This document shows, in pieces, positions 40,030 to 51,269 of a DNA stretch of 64,000 nt. Location: the NCBI GenBank assembly GCA_022828595.1, contig JAKGHH010000005.1, positions 30,950,193-31,014,192 of the forward strand, written 5' to 3'. The first letter of the stretch is position 1, and each line of letters begins with the position of its first letter. A program made the translations under genes and the position numbers. This stretch comes from Nelumbo lutea. Taxonomy: Eukaryota; Streptophyta; Magnoliopsida; Proteales; Nelumbonaceae. Under the pieces are notes generated by a model that saw only the letters and a program-made list of their open reading frames with translations, was not told where the DNA came from and did no database searches.

Positions 40030-40594
40030 TTTGTGAAAATTGAGCTTTAATTACTTCTTCTATAAGTATTTTGTGAAACTTACGCCTTAAAAGCATTTTT
40101 TGGAAGTATTTTGTGAAAACTGTGCCTTAAAAGTACTTTCTGAAAATAGTGTAAACTGCGCCTTAAAAGTACTTTTTGAAAATATTGTGTAAGTTGCACC
40201 TTAAAAGTACTTTCTAGAAGTATTTTGTGAAAATTGTGCCTTAAAAGTACTTTCTAGAAGTATTTTGTGAAAACTGCGCGTTAAAAGTACTTTTAGAAGT
40301 ATTTTGTGAAAACTGTGCCTTAAAAGTACTTTTTGAAAGTATTTTGTGTAAACATGCCTTAAAATTGCTTTATAGAAATATTTTGTGTAAACTACGCCTT
40401 AAAAGTATTTTTTGGAAGTATTTTGTGAAAATTGTGCCTTAAAAGTACTTTGTAGAAGTATTTTGTGAAAACTGCACCTTAAAAGTATTTTTTGGAAGTA
40501 TTTTGTGTAAATTGTGCCTTGAAAGTGCTTTCTAGAAGTAATTTGTGAAATTTGCATAGTAAAAGCACTTTCTAGTAGTAATTTGTTAATACTA

Positions 40595-40595
<1 letters not shown>
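40030..40595. repeat. minisatellite, about 39-bp unit, about 14 copies
   Basis: The unit contains GAAGTATTTTGTGAAAACTG and GCGCCTTAAAAGTACTTT. Copies differ by point changes and small indels. The AAAGTACTTT part is itself palindromic. Open frames across it are artefacts of periodicity. Confidence 0.93.
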
Positions 40596-40633
<38 letters not shown>

Positions 40634-40663
40634 GTTATTATTATTATTATTATTATTAATTTG
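40596..40663. repeat. (ATT)n microsatellite
   Basis: About 22 ATT units with one G interruption, directly after the minisatellite. Confidence 0.95.
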
Positions 40664-40927
40664 ATCCCCATGGCAACCCACGTGGACCTCCACGTGTTTG
40701 ATGTTATTTTTGCAGCTTATAGTTTGATGTTCAGACATGGAGTGTTTTATAATACATATTCCAGCTGTATTAAAATATCTAATTTTCTTTTACTGCATTG
40801 TTTGTCAATAACATTATTTTTGGGTGATGCTTTCTTGGATGACAAGTTATTTGTTTTTCCTTTTATTGCAGCTAGATAAAGTCATTGTGCAACCACCTAA
40901 AGATGTATCTAAAGTTCTAATTGGACC

Positions 40928-41586
40928 TAGAGGTGTAAATCAGGTTGTGCCGTTGCAACCCAGTATGATGGATTGTGGGTCGTGTCAGGCATGGCACGAT
41001 CCTATGGGTCGTGCTAGGCCTAGAGTTTTAGGTCCATGGTCTGGCACAACACGACACGATCTTGCGGGCCATATATATTTATATATTTTATATATAATAT
41101 GTAATATGTATATATGTATATATATATATATATATATTATATTATGTATAATAATTATATAGTATATTAATATATAAATTTATTTTAAATTTTATTATAT
41201 TATTTCATTTTATTATTGCATATATAAACAATCGTATAAATCAAAATTCATATAAAATAAAAATTTAAGATCTTTTTTAATTTTTTGTCTATTTTCTTTA
41301 ATTTGTGTTAAAATTTTAATTATTTTTTCAAAAAAAAAACATGGCTTGGCTTAGTTTGTGGCCTGCTTGGCCCAAGGCTCGTCCTATAGGCACCCACGAC
41401 ATGGCAAGGTATGGGCCTGCATAAACTCAGGCTGTGGGTTGTGCCTGGATGACCCCCCAAACTATCTTGAGGGAGGGAAGCACAACCTGATTCGATCCAC
41501 GAGTTGGCATGGTACGGTGTGCACTTTGCATAGGGCACATGCGAGTCGTGCCATGCCAACCCAGCATGACCCAATTTACACCTCTA
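40928..41586. mobile_element. hAT-type non-autonomous element (MITE)
   Basis: 659 bp with inverted ends TAGAGGTGTAAAT and ATTTACACCTCTA, flanked by ATTGGACC (40920-40927) and GTTGGACC (41587-41594). This is an 8-bp target duplication with one mismatch. The TAGAGGTG end and 8-bp duplication fit the hAT superfamily. GC-rich arms with GGCACGA/TCGTGCC words enclose an AT-rich core with a (TA)n tract (41100-41137). It encodes nothing. Confidence 0.9.
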
Positions 41587-41594
41587 GTTGGACC

Positions 41595-42954
41595 TCTAAA
41601 AGCCCAAAGTAGGCCCCCATCAACTTTTGCTGGCAATACCATCAACTCTAAAACCTAATAAAATACCTTTCAAATAAGTAATAATGGTGATAGGGGATCT
41701 CCCAGTATGATCCCTCTAGAACTAATTAAAAAAAGAGTCAAAAGATCTACTATTGATAATAATTGAGTACATAGGGCAGTTACACAAATTTTACTCTATC
41801 CATGTCATTTAGGACCAAAACTTTGATCAGTAAAAATTCAAGGAAGTTTCAAACTCTTACAATAGGGTCCTGTACATTATTGACTTCATCAAAATCCAAT
41901 ACCAACTTGATTTGCAGCCCCATTTAAACTCTAGTAAGTTCATATTTGGGCTCTACCTTGACTACTATTTACAACTATTTATGATGTAGTAACTATTATT
42001 AAAGGTGGATGCAGTTCTTCATAGAGGTAATCTGCACATGGACAAGATGTCAGCTGCAAATACAATTGAAACCTTAATAATCACATTAGGTCATTGTGAA
42101 CGTCAGGCAAATGCTCCAGCTGTTCACTTCACGGCTGAATGGTAAGAGTCGCCACCCATCGGAAATCCATAATGGAGAGTGATGGGCCTCCCGGATTTAA
42201 ATTATCCAAATCATTTAGAACTAACAATGACTCTGTATCAATAGACCACTGGGTAAGTTGAGGGAGAGAGGGAAGGGGTTAGACACCCCTCTCTCTAGTT
42301 AGTGTGAATACCATAATCCCCAATTGCACATAAACTAGATTAGAGACTCGGATCCTCTAATAGCTCGAAAGAGTGTTCCCTTCTGCATTCCCAGATCAAT
42401 CCCCTTTTGGATGTAGGGCCTTGAGCAAATTGAACCACAGAGAACTTACAAGCCTCAAAGTTCAAATTCGAACCCAAGAACCAAAACAACTATAGATAAC
42501 AATAGAGAGAGGAGATGAAAAATAAATAGACAACGTAGGACTAGAACTACAATTGAAACTTTGAATGTGGGTATGAGGTAATCAAACTTTACTTCGTGTC
42601 CTGAAATGAAAAATGATGCTGCAAAGCTCTCTCTCACCACTCTCTCAAAGCCCTCTGTCCTCTCTCAAGACCTTCGCTCAACCATGCCTCTCTCCTCCGA
42701 CCCTCTCGATTTTTCTTCTCTCCCTCTATCTCTCTCTCTCTCTTGGACCCTCTTTTGGTAGCGCCTTCTTCTGAACTCTCCATTCGACAACCTTTAGGCT
42801 TTCCCAAAGAAAATTGATGAAAGAGTGAGATCCCTCCTCCCAAATTCCCTCTTTCAACCCCCTTCTATTGGGAATGGTGCTTCCTCTTTATAATGGAAAG
42901 GAAGGGGGATTTAAAAAAAATCTAAAAGGGGTTTTTGGTAGGTAAGCTTGGGTT
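41595..42954. other. no gene seen
   Basis: Contains AAGAGTCGCCACCCATCGGA near 42146, a phrase reminiscent of retrotransposon leader or LTR sequence, and CT-rich stretches at 42630-42760. I see no supported gene. Confidence 0.4.
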
Positions 42955-43545
42955 TGGGGGGGGGACATCTTGCCAGGTTGGGTCTTCAAGAGTCAAAAAT
43001 GGTAATTTGGGGTGAGGAAAATTTGGTTATTTATGGTCTTGGGGCAATTCAGTAATTGGTCCAAGGGGGGTATTTTGGGAATTTGGTGTGAGGGATAATT
43101 TGGTAATCAGGGTTTTTTTTTGGGAATTTGGGCAAAGGATATTTTAGGAATTTGGAAGAAGGGGTATTTTGGTAATTTTGGCTTTGAAGGGTATTTAGGT
43201 AATTTGGTTAAGAGCGTTTTGGGAATTTGGAAAAAGGGGTATATTGGTAATTTGGTCAGGGGGTATTTGAGTAATTTGGTGTGGGGTAATTTGGGAATTT
43301 GATGTGGGGTAATTTTATTAGGGGTATTTTGGTAATTGGTCCAAGGGGGGTATTTTTGGGAATTTGGGCAAAGGGTATTTCGATAATTTGGAAAAGGGGT
43401 ATTTTGGTAATTTTGGCTTTGAAGGGTATTTTGGTAATTTGGTTAAGAGCATTTTGGGAATTTGGAAAAAGGGGTACATTGGTAATTTGTTTAGGGGTAT
43501 TTGAGTAATTTGGTGCAAAGGGGTAGTTTGGGAATTTGGTAACTC
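42955..43545. repeat. G/T-rich minisatellite with about 236-bp higher-order copy
   Basis: Short units of the form GGGGTATTTTGGTAATTTGG repeat with variation. A longer block starting GGGAATTTGGGCAAAGG at 43122 is repeated at 43358, including the internal marker TTTTGGCTTTGAAGGGTATT. Long open frames on both strands follow the repeat and are not genes. Confidence 0.88.
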
Positions 43546-44925
43546 GACAATGAGGGAAGGGTGATTTTGGGGTCTAAGGGTAATGTCTATTTGGGGTTGA
43601 TCGGAGTCATCGAATTGGTATCGGGTAGATTTAACGGTGGATCTAAGGGCTCTTGGGGTGAAATTCGGATCTCTTAGGTTTTTGGGTGTTTCGGAGAGGT
43701 TGAATGGGTCTGATCGGGTGTTTGATGTGAATTGAAGGTCCCAGCAACAGACCAAGCAAAAATCTGGTGTTGATAGTCATCATAAACATATATAGTTGAC
43801 ACTTCAAACTGTTAAGCACGTAAACTTAACATAATATGATCATCCTATAATAATTCCATGAGCATCTTGAAATCTAGTTCTAAAAAAATCAGCAAACCAT
43901 TTCCTAATTTCGGTGTTGTTTGACATATCTCATGGGTGATTGAACCCATGTTCTTGGTGCTTCTAGGTGACTTTTCAAAAGTAACCCTATGAACTAATCT
44001 CTCAAAATGACCCAAATCCATCATTAATAATTTCCTTGGATGTAATATTTTGTGGTAGTGAAAGAACCATATTACTTCCCCCATCCCCATAAAAGAAAGG
44101 GCTTCCTATCAGCAAATTTGCACTCAACAAATTTAAGACCAGCCTTTACATGGGGACTAAACTAGTTCTGAGAGGGGGTCAACAGTGACAAGTATAATCT
44201 CTGCCCATTGAAGTTGCATTTGCACCTGCACCAGAATCATTATTCAACCCTCTTTGAGTGCATTCATTGGAAGAGTCCAAAACAAATCCATCTTTCCTTG
44301 GCTATCCATTATTGGTCTCAATGTTTATCTTTGGTAATGTAATTCCTGAGGCCTCAATTTCTAGTGAAATTCCTGAGGCCTCAATTTTTTGCATGGGTTG
44401 TATTATGATTTGTATGAATCTGATTCCTAATCCTACGAGAGGGAGGGAGAGAGAATCTATGCTATGGGAATGCATGACTTCCATTTACATTTTAGACTAC
44501 GTAGAACTAGAGATGCATCAAAGTCATCTTAGCATTGTGCAGGATGTTTATTAAATTGTGTCTGCCTTACATTCATTTATGCATTTGTGTTTTTCTTTTC
44601 CTTACTTCCTTTACCTTTACATGACATTTTGAATTTTTTAATTTCTTGATCTTTGAGGATATATTACAAACCATTAAAAATAGTAATTAATAATAAAAAT
44701 AAAAATAACACATTTGACAATGCACAGAACCCAAAGTAAAAAACTTTCGAATTTCCTTTGCCATCTATTACTAGGTTCCGAAGTTGTCAAAAGACACCAA
44801 GCAGTATTCATTTGATCATGACATGTGGTGGGACCTATTACCATTTCATCATGGCATGTCTATAGTAGCACTAATTGCCTCCCAAACTAGCAAGTAGTGT
44901 CTTGACTCCCCAGGTCAAAAGTTTA
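43546..44925. other. no gene seen
   Basis: Unassigned. It contains a 20-bp direct repeat AATTCCTGAGGCCTCAATTT at 44341 and 44368. Confidence 0.45.
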
Positions 44926-44930
44926 CAATT

Positions 44931-45227
44931 TGTTGAGTTTTGGGCTTATAATATTTGTTTTTATTTACAAAGCATAGTAAGAGAGTTATTGGGACCATGG
45001 CCCATTAGTTTATGTTTAACAGTGCTTACTTAGTTTTTAAAGTAGTTGACTTACTAAGGGCATACTTGTATAAGCTAATGAAAGGACCAGCTAGGCCTAA
45101 TTTTGGCTTCTCCCATTCTCTTCAAATTTTCTCCTCTTTTCTTCTCTACATAAACCTTCTCTTTTCTTTCTTTCTTTCTCTCTTACACAGATTCTATATC
45201 AAAATAGATTTTTTGCACTTTTCTACT
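44931..45227 (+). repeat. copia-3 5' LTR
   Basis: Starts TGTTGAGTTTTGGGC and ends TTTTCTACT directly before the primer binding site. It has a CTTT-rich tract (45160-45183). Confidence 0.85.
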
Positions 45228-45779
45228 TGGTATCAGAGCAAGTCTAGAGATTGTTTAAACCATTCCATCATATCAATTGATTGCATGATGAGGTCAAATG
45301 CTAATCAAGGACTTCAAGTAAGCCTAGTTTTTGGATTCTTTGGTGAATTTGTAATCCCTTGTAGTTGGTCTAGCATTTAGCACCAAAACTAGGAAGAACT
45401 AGGAAAAGGAAAAGAATCATGATTTAGTAGAACTCTTCAATTTTGACCTAAAAAGTGATGCTCTATTTTTTTTGGGTTTCTTGAGGTTTTTTAAAGAGGG
45501 CGATTCAAGTCCTAGTCTTTTTCGAGGCCTTTGAAGGGAGTAGCAATCTTTTCTCTTCCTTCCCCTACTCCCACAAAGAAATGAATCTTTGGAGGAAGGG
45601 GTTTTTAGGGTACCAAGAAGGTGTTTGAGGTTTCTAAAGGAGATAAAACTCTTTCTTTTCATCACACATTGATTTCCTAGTTTGTTCTAGGAGTTATGAA
45701 GGGTTGTTGAGTTGGAAACAAATCTATAGGTGACGTGGGACTAGGTAGAGGAGGTGTTGGTGATTTCTTTGGGGCTGAG

Positions 45780-46899
45780 ACCATCACTACAATCAAGTTG
45801 GATAGTACTACATGGCGAAGACAAGAAACCTGAGACTGACTACTCCTGGTGGGTATAGGAGAATTACATGTTGATAACTTGGTTGTGTAATTCCATTTTA
45901 CCCAATATAAGTAAGAACTTTCTATGGGCTAACATAGCTAATAAGATTTGGGATGGAGTAGCGGAAACTTATTCATAGAATGAGAATGTTGCTAAAGCTT
46001 ACTAGTTGAGAAACCAGGTGATTGTTATTAAGTAGGGAGATACGTTTATTGCAATTTATTTTTCAATCTTCAAACCTTATGACAGGTGTTAGATCATTTG
46101 GAGTCTATGGTTTGGGAAAGTAGCAAAGATGCAACAACTTATTAGAAGTTGGTAGAGAATAATAGGGTATGTAAGTTTCTAGCAGGACTTAACCCTGAAT
46201 ATGACATTGCATGACAACATATTCTTTATTGAGACAGTGTAACTCTCTTTCAGACATATGCCTTTGTGTCTAGAGAGGAGAGTAGGAGGAATGTAATGAT
46301 GAGGAAGGAGGACAAGAACGATCTAATTTGTGACTACTGTAAGAAACCTAAACATAGTAGGGATACTTGTTGGAAGCTTTACCCACACCTTATACCGACC
46401 TGGCTCAAAAACAAGAAGGGAAATGTGAATATGATAGAACTGGTGATTTATTAGGACCACCTACTACAACTTCTCTAGAGTCTATTGCAACAACTGTAGT
46501 GAGGCCAAATTGGAGAGATATGGGCAATTTTTGAATCAGAGGGATACAACCGGTTCTAGCTCATTATCAGGTGGACAACAAGGTGCAGGTGGATCGGGAG
46601 GTAGCCATTTTACTTCGTTTGCACATACAAGCAGTTCACATGCCACTACAAGTTATGCATCCATTACAGGTAAGGGAGGACCTCCCTATATTATAGAATC
46701 AGGAGCCTCAAAATATATGACCAATATTTCCACCATCTTCTCTTCATACCACCTCTACTCTAGTAGAAACAGAGTTTCCATAGTTAATGGATTACATGTT
46801 CGCATTGCTGGGAAAGGGTCTATCAAAGTAACCGATACCATTACCCTACCTTCTGTCCTTCATGTTCCTAGACTGGGAAAGGGTCTATTAGTAGCTTGA
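45780..46899 (+). pseudogene. copia-3 gag and protease remnant
   Basis: Gag pieces include KLDSTTW at 45797, ANIANKIWDGVAETYS near 45930 and FLAGLNPEYDI near 46177. The knuckle is CDYCKKPKHSRDTC (46341-46382) with Lys in place of the usual Gly. Protease (46510-46899) reads YIIESGASKYMTNISTIFSS: the catalytic Asp of DSG has become Glu. GKGSIKVTDTITLPSVLHVP follows. Many stops separate the pieces. Confidence 0.85.
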
Positions 46900-46919
46900 C
46901 AAAGAATTTGAACTATTTA

Positions 46920-47800
46920 GTGATTATTTTTCTCTTGGTCATTGTGTTTTGTAGGATTTAGAACCAAAGAGGACGATTGGGAGTGGTCATGAGGTGAATG
47001 GAATCTATCTTCTTGATGTACTTCCCAGTCATTAGAGTCATCATGTTAGCGGAAACAATGAGTCAGAGCCAGGGGGTCAGATTATGCTTTGGCATAATCG
47101 GTTAGGGCATTTGTCTTTTACTTCTTTACATTTTTTTGTTTCTAAAGTTGTTCGTCTATCAGTTTGTCCAGCTTGGAGTGTGAGGGTTGCCAACTTGGAA
47201 AGTGTTGTAGATGTTCTTTTAAAACATGCAATAAAAGTTGTTCAATTTTTTATATTGTTCATACTGATATGTAGGGGCCATATCATATTTCCTCTATGAG
47301 TGGTTATCAGTGCTTTCTTTTGTTTGTGGATGATTATTCTTGATACTCTTGGATATATTTGATGAGATCTTGTGATGAGATACCTTCTTTGGTTTAACAT
47401 GTCCATTAGATGGTATTAACACAATTTGGGGTATGAGTGAAAGTAGCAAGAAGCATGATGGTGAGCTCTATAGTTCCAGTTCGTTTTTTGGGTAATGCAG
47501 TTTTTATAGCAATTGTTTTATTAATCGGGTAGCTTCTCATGTTCTTGGATATAACATTCCATTCGGCCTTTTTTTTCCCGAGGGGAAGATGTTCCATATT
47601 CCTCAAAGGGTTTTTGGATGTGTATGCTTTATCCATATTCTTGGTTTTCATCGCTTAAAGCTAGAACCTAAGGCGAAAAAGTGTGTCTTCCTTAGGTATA
47701 CAGGAAATCAAAAAGGGGAATTGTTTATGATCCTATCTCAAGGGGGTTCACCCATTTTGCCACCTCCATTGTGTCTTTCTTCTCAATGTTTTACATGATA
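46920..47800 (+). pseudogene. copia-3 GAG-pre-integrase and integrase remnants
   Basis: Recognisable pieces are LEPKRTIGSGHEVNGIYLLD (46961), LWHNRLGHLSFTSLH (47084), a short segment near the catalytic core, and the C-terminal RVFGCVCFIHILGFHRLKL with KKCVFLRYTGNQKG (47610-47720). The catalytic core is largely deleted. Confidence 0.78.
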
Positions 47801-47859
47801 GCGCCTACGACAACATAGGGAAGAGATAGGAGTGCTAGTGGCACTCTCTCCAAACCTAA

Positions 47860-48630
47860 GTGGAAGATAGTTATGCAAGAAAAAATGAAAGCATTGGTTG
47901 GAAATTAGACATGGGAGATTGTGAATTTACCTAATGGCAAGGAGAAAAAGGGTACACTCAAACTTGGAATAATTTACTTGCTAGCTAGTTTTTATAGTGA
48001 TGTGGTTAAAGGAAAGGTATATAGATTAAAAAGTCTTTATATGGTTTGAAGCAATCACCTAGGTTTTGGTTTGATAGGTTTAGAAGTGCATTGGTAGTGT
48101 TTGGCTATACTCAAACTCAATATGATCATACTCTGTTTATGAAAAGGAGGGATCACTGGTGTCAGTTTTGATAGTGTATGTGGATGGCATTATAGTCACA
48201 AGAAATAATCTAAGTGAGATAGATACCTTGAAGAAGAACCTGTACAAAGAGTTTAAGATTAAGGATCTTGAGGAGCTAAAGTATTTTTTGGGCATTGATG
48301 TGGCAAGGTCCAAGCATGGGATCTTCATCTCATAGAGGAAGTATGTTTTGGACTTACTATAAGAGATAAAAAAATTTGGGGCAAGGGCATCTGATACACT
48401 TATTGATCAGAACCATAGGATAAATGCTTTAGAAGGTGAGCTAGTGAAGGATGTTGGAAGGTATTAGAGATTAGTGGGCTATTTGCTATACTTATGTATG
48501 ATATGACCATGCATCTCTTATGTAGTGAGTATGGTGAAGCAATACATGCATGCCCCACGAGTTCAACATTGGGAGGCCATTAACAGGATACTTTCCTATT
48601 TGAAGGGACACCACCTTTATTCCCAACTTG
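47860..48630 (+). pseudogene. copia-3 reverse transcriptase and truncated RNase H
   Basis: GLKQSPRFWFDRF near 48045, then SVLIVYVDGIIVTRNN (YVDD changed to YVDG), LEELKYFLGIDVARS, and ILSYLKGHHLYSQL, which runs directly into the polypurine tract. The catalytic change and the deletion of RNase H show that it is inactive. Confidence 0.85.
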
Positions 48631-48638
48631 GGGGGGAG

Positions 48639-48961
48639 TATTGAGTTTTGTGCTGATAACATTTGTTTTTATTTACAATGCATAGTTAGAGAGTTATTGG
48701 GCCCAAGGCCCATTAGTTTATGTTTTAGTTAAGAGTGTTAGTTTTTATAGGTAGCCGACTTACTAAAGGCATACTTGTCTTTGTATCTAGTTTTTATTTA
48801 TGAGTATATAAGCTGAAAGGAGCAACCAAACCTAATTTTGGCTTTTCCCATTCTCTTCAATTTCTCTCCGCTTTTCTTCTTTGCACAAACCTTATTTTTT
48901 TTTCTTTCTTTCTTTCTTACACAGATTTTATATCAAAATAGATTTCTTGCACTTTTCTACT
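48639..48961 (+). repeat. copia-3 3' LTR
   Basis: Starts TATTGAGTTTTG (the usual TG has become TA) and ends TTTTCTACT before CAATT. It is longer than the 5' LTR by a few short insertions. Confidence 0.85.
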
Positions 48962-49189
48962 CAATTTAATTGTAATCGGGATATTATATGGATCATATTA
49001 TGGTTTTGAAAATATTATGCAATATAGCTTGCAATATCTTAAGATGATTCCAAAATTTTGGTGTTTAGATAGCTAAGCAAAAGAATTGAATAAAGTTAGA
49101 TGTTAAAAGCTATATCCTAAATTAGTTGTGTGAATAGTTGCATAATTTTGTTATCAATTCTAAGCAGAATCCTTTTTCTCAACTAAAGG

Positions 49190-49297
49190 TACTCCAATCT
49201 TTCCTGAACAGATCGGAGAAAAGGCTTGAGGAGGAGCTCATAGAACTAAATGATAAGGTTGTTAAGTTGAGTTCAGAAATTGGGGAGATGAAATGAA
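49190..49297 (+). pseudogene. unidentified coiled-coil exon-like fragment
   Basis: An open stretch ending at a TGA encodes SEKRLEEELIELNDKVVKLS and SEIGEMK, a charged heptad-like helix. There is no neighbouring exon and no assignment. Confidence 0.3.
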
Positions 49298-49324
49298 GAG
49301 CCTGACAAAGTGCTCTTGATTAGA

Positions 49325-49430
49325 CCTGTTAATGGGTCGGGCTTCGGGCCTAACTTACATTGTGTCAGGATCGGACTTCGGGCTGGGCCCCATTCAAATT
49401 CTGGTAAAATTCAAGCCCGAACCTAACCTA
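49325..49430. repeat. GGGTCGGGCTTCGGGCC-type repeat fragment
   Basis: GGGTCGGGCTTCGGGCC and AAGCCCGAACC words face each other, a pattern common in short plant repeats. The ends are unclear. Confidence 0.4.
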
Positions 49431-49445
49431 TGAATATGTCTACTC

Positions 49446-49700
49446 TTGATATTTGATCAAATGAAGATCCTAAAATATAAGCCAAATGTGATAACTTATA
49501 ATACAATTTTAACAATGTTGGGACAGGTTGGTCGTTTAGATGAAATGTTGCATGAGTTTGCTGTCATGAAAGAAGTTGGTATGGTTCTAGGTATCGTCTC
49601 TTACAACACTGTAATAAATAGCTCACAGAAGGTGGGTAGATTGGATTTTAGCAATGTTGTGAACTTATATCATGTATCGCTTTGGGCAGTTAGGGAACTT
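49446..49700 (+). pseudogene. PPR protein fragment
   Basis: About two PPR motifs: KPNVITYNTILTMLGQVGRL then DEMLHEFAVMKEVGM, followed by IVSYNTVINSSQKVGRLD. PPR proteins bind organelle RNA. No start and no other repeats are present, and the frame drifts into unrelated sequence after 49700. Confidence 0.8.
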
Positions 49701-49804
49701 GAGGAATTCTACTTTTCTCTCATATCTAGAGAGGAGAAATTCTCTCATATCCAGACAGGATTTTGGGAGAAGCCAAAGAAGTTTTTGTAAATGAAGTTTG
49801 TTGA

Positions 49805-49945
49805 ATGGAACTAGATATTTCTAAGAATAAATTGATGCAATTTGTATTTTTAAGAATAAATGGATGGAATTTGTATTCTTGAGAATGAACGAATGGAATT
49901 TGTATTCTTGAGAATGAACGAATGGAATTTGTATTTTGAATGGAG
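49805..49945. repeat. short minisatellite, about 29-bp unit, four copies
   Basis: The unit GGAATTTGTATTCTTGAGAA plus TGAACGAAT is repeated, the first copies being more diverged. Confidence 0.85.
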
Positions 49946-50083
49946 AATAAACTTTAAATTTTATTTGTATTTGATTTTTTTTTTTGTGTATTTCATTTCA
50001 ATTTGGATAAATGAATATAAAACAGATTATTTGAAGCAAATTTTAAGTTTATTTAATAATTAATAATAATTACAATTTATTTG

Positions 50084-50295
50084 GAATGAATTTCAGGTTA
50101 TTTGGGTAGGTGTATAAAATAAAAAATATAGTTTCAGCGGCAGTCGTAAACTTTTCAAGATTTGTCCGTAGTCAGGAAAATTGCCGCTAGAACTTTTAGC
50201 GACAATTGTGTTAATGACGGTTTGCCAATTGCTGATAAATCCTTTAGTGGCAGTTTTTATGACATTTTCTACTAAAAGTCAATTTTCTTGTAGTG
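50084..50295 (-). mobile_element. CACTA element terminus
   Basis: The right end reads, on the minus strand, CACTACAAGAAAATTGACTT, the classic CACTA terminal inverted repeat. It is followed by sub-terminal motifs such as AACTGCCACTAAAG and GCCGCTA. The partner end is not found in the window. The end lies exactly at the start of NBS-LRR copy 2. Confidence 0.82.
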
Positions 50296-50942
50296 AGTTA
50301 GGGAGCATCTAGATTTTGGTATACCTCGGACTTAAATACCTTAAATGGAACAGGTTGATAAATTCATCTAGAAGCAACTAAATTCTAGAACCTCTCAAAT
50401 CCAACTCCTTCAGAAGCTTGCAACCATAGAAGAGTGTTGTGGTAAATGAGGTAGGTAGTGTAGCTACTCAGAACATGAAGATAGAATGGTGCTCAAGGTT
50501 TTATCTTTTAGCTACTTTTCCATAATAACGCCTATGGATCGATAGGTGTCCGATCTTCTGGCTTGTTTAATAAAGCATTATCATCAACATCAAATGTTGC
50601 TAAAATGTTTTGTTCCCTTGCCCGTGCAAGAATAAATTTGCATAGAAGGTCATGGATTTTGCAACTTTTGTCTCTCCCATCACTGGTTGTTTCTACAATT
50701 TGAATTAAGCTTCTATTGATAAGCTAATTGAAGTAATTCTCGCCAACTTGTTCCATTGTATTTCCTTGTCTTTGTTGGAGAAGTCCTTCTGCCATCCATA
50801 ATTGAATAACCCTCATCCACTCAATCCATTTATCCTTGGGGAAGATGCTCAAATGCAGGAAACAAGATTTCAAACAAACAGTATGGAAGATAGTGATAAC
50901 TAAGAAAATATTCTGTTGATGCCCTTAAGTTGGTAATCATGC
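50296..50942 (-). pseudogene. NBS-LRR fragment, copy 2
   Basis: Aligns with 24941-25581 from GAGTT.GGGAG to GTTGGTAATCATGC with scattered changes. It encodes the same winged-helix end and first leucine-rich repeats but has more stops. Its left edge is a CACTA terminus; its right edge passes into unassigned sequence. Confidence 0.85.
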
Positions 50943-51008
50943 TCTAACCCATAGCCTCTTTTGCCATTCTATTCTATTACACTCCTAACTTATATTAAAT
51001 TCTCTTAA

Positions 51009-51245
51009 GCTATTTTTGGTTGCAGTGCAAATAAATTTGCATTGATGCAAAACTAAGGTAATGCAAATGATTTGGGTGCAAATTCTGATTTGTTTTTGTT
51101 TTAAAATTTACCTTACTTTATTTGATTGCATACAAGTGAAGTAAAAGAAGACCTAAAACAAAATTAGAGCAGAAATGTTCTTTTTATTTGTACTCCTATA
51201 CATTTGTACTAATGCAAATAAGATTGCGTTGCAACCAAACATAGC
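51009..51245. mobile_element. short inverted-repeat element (MITE)
   Basis: 237 bp with ends GCTATTTTTGGTTGCAGTGC and, inverted, GCTATGTTTGGTTGCAACGC. The interior is rich in ATGCAAAT words. The target duplication is not clear. Confidence 0.72.
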
Positions 51246-51269
51246 CTTGTGTCTTTATAGTCATTGAAA

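Larger units (their letters stand above)
44931..48961 (+). mobile_element. copia-3: degenerate Ty1/copia element
   Basis: 4031 bp between CAATT duplications (44926-44930 and 48962-48966), with LTRs 44931-45227 and 48639-48961. Primer binding site TGGTATCAGAGCA at 45228-45240; polypurine tract GGGGGGAG at 48631-48638. Gag, knuckle, protease, GAG-pre-integrase, short integrase pieces and RT can be followed, with many stops. The C-terminal half of RNase H is missing just before the polypurine tract. This is the most decayed copia with definable ends. Confidence 0.9.

Noticed and set aside
40399..40879. Open frames rich in isoleucine across the ATT repeat and minisatellite
   Set aside because: They follow the repeat period (ATT reads as Ile) and have no gene features.
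43120..43755. Three open frames of 60-145 codons over the 43-kb minisatellite on both strands
   Set aside because: They are caused by the repeat unit lacking stops; the translated motifs simply mirror the unit.
49805..50063. 67-codon plus-strand frame over short repeats after the PPR fragment
   Set aside because: It translates a 29-bp minisatellite and AT-rich DNA.
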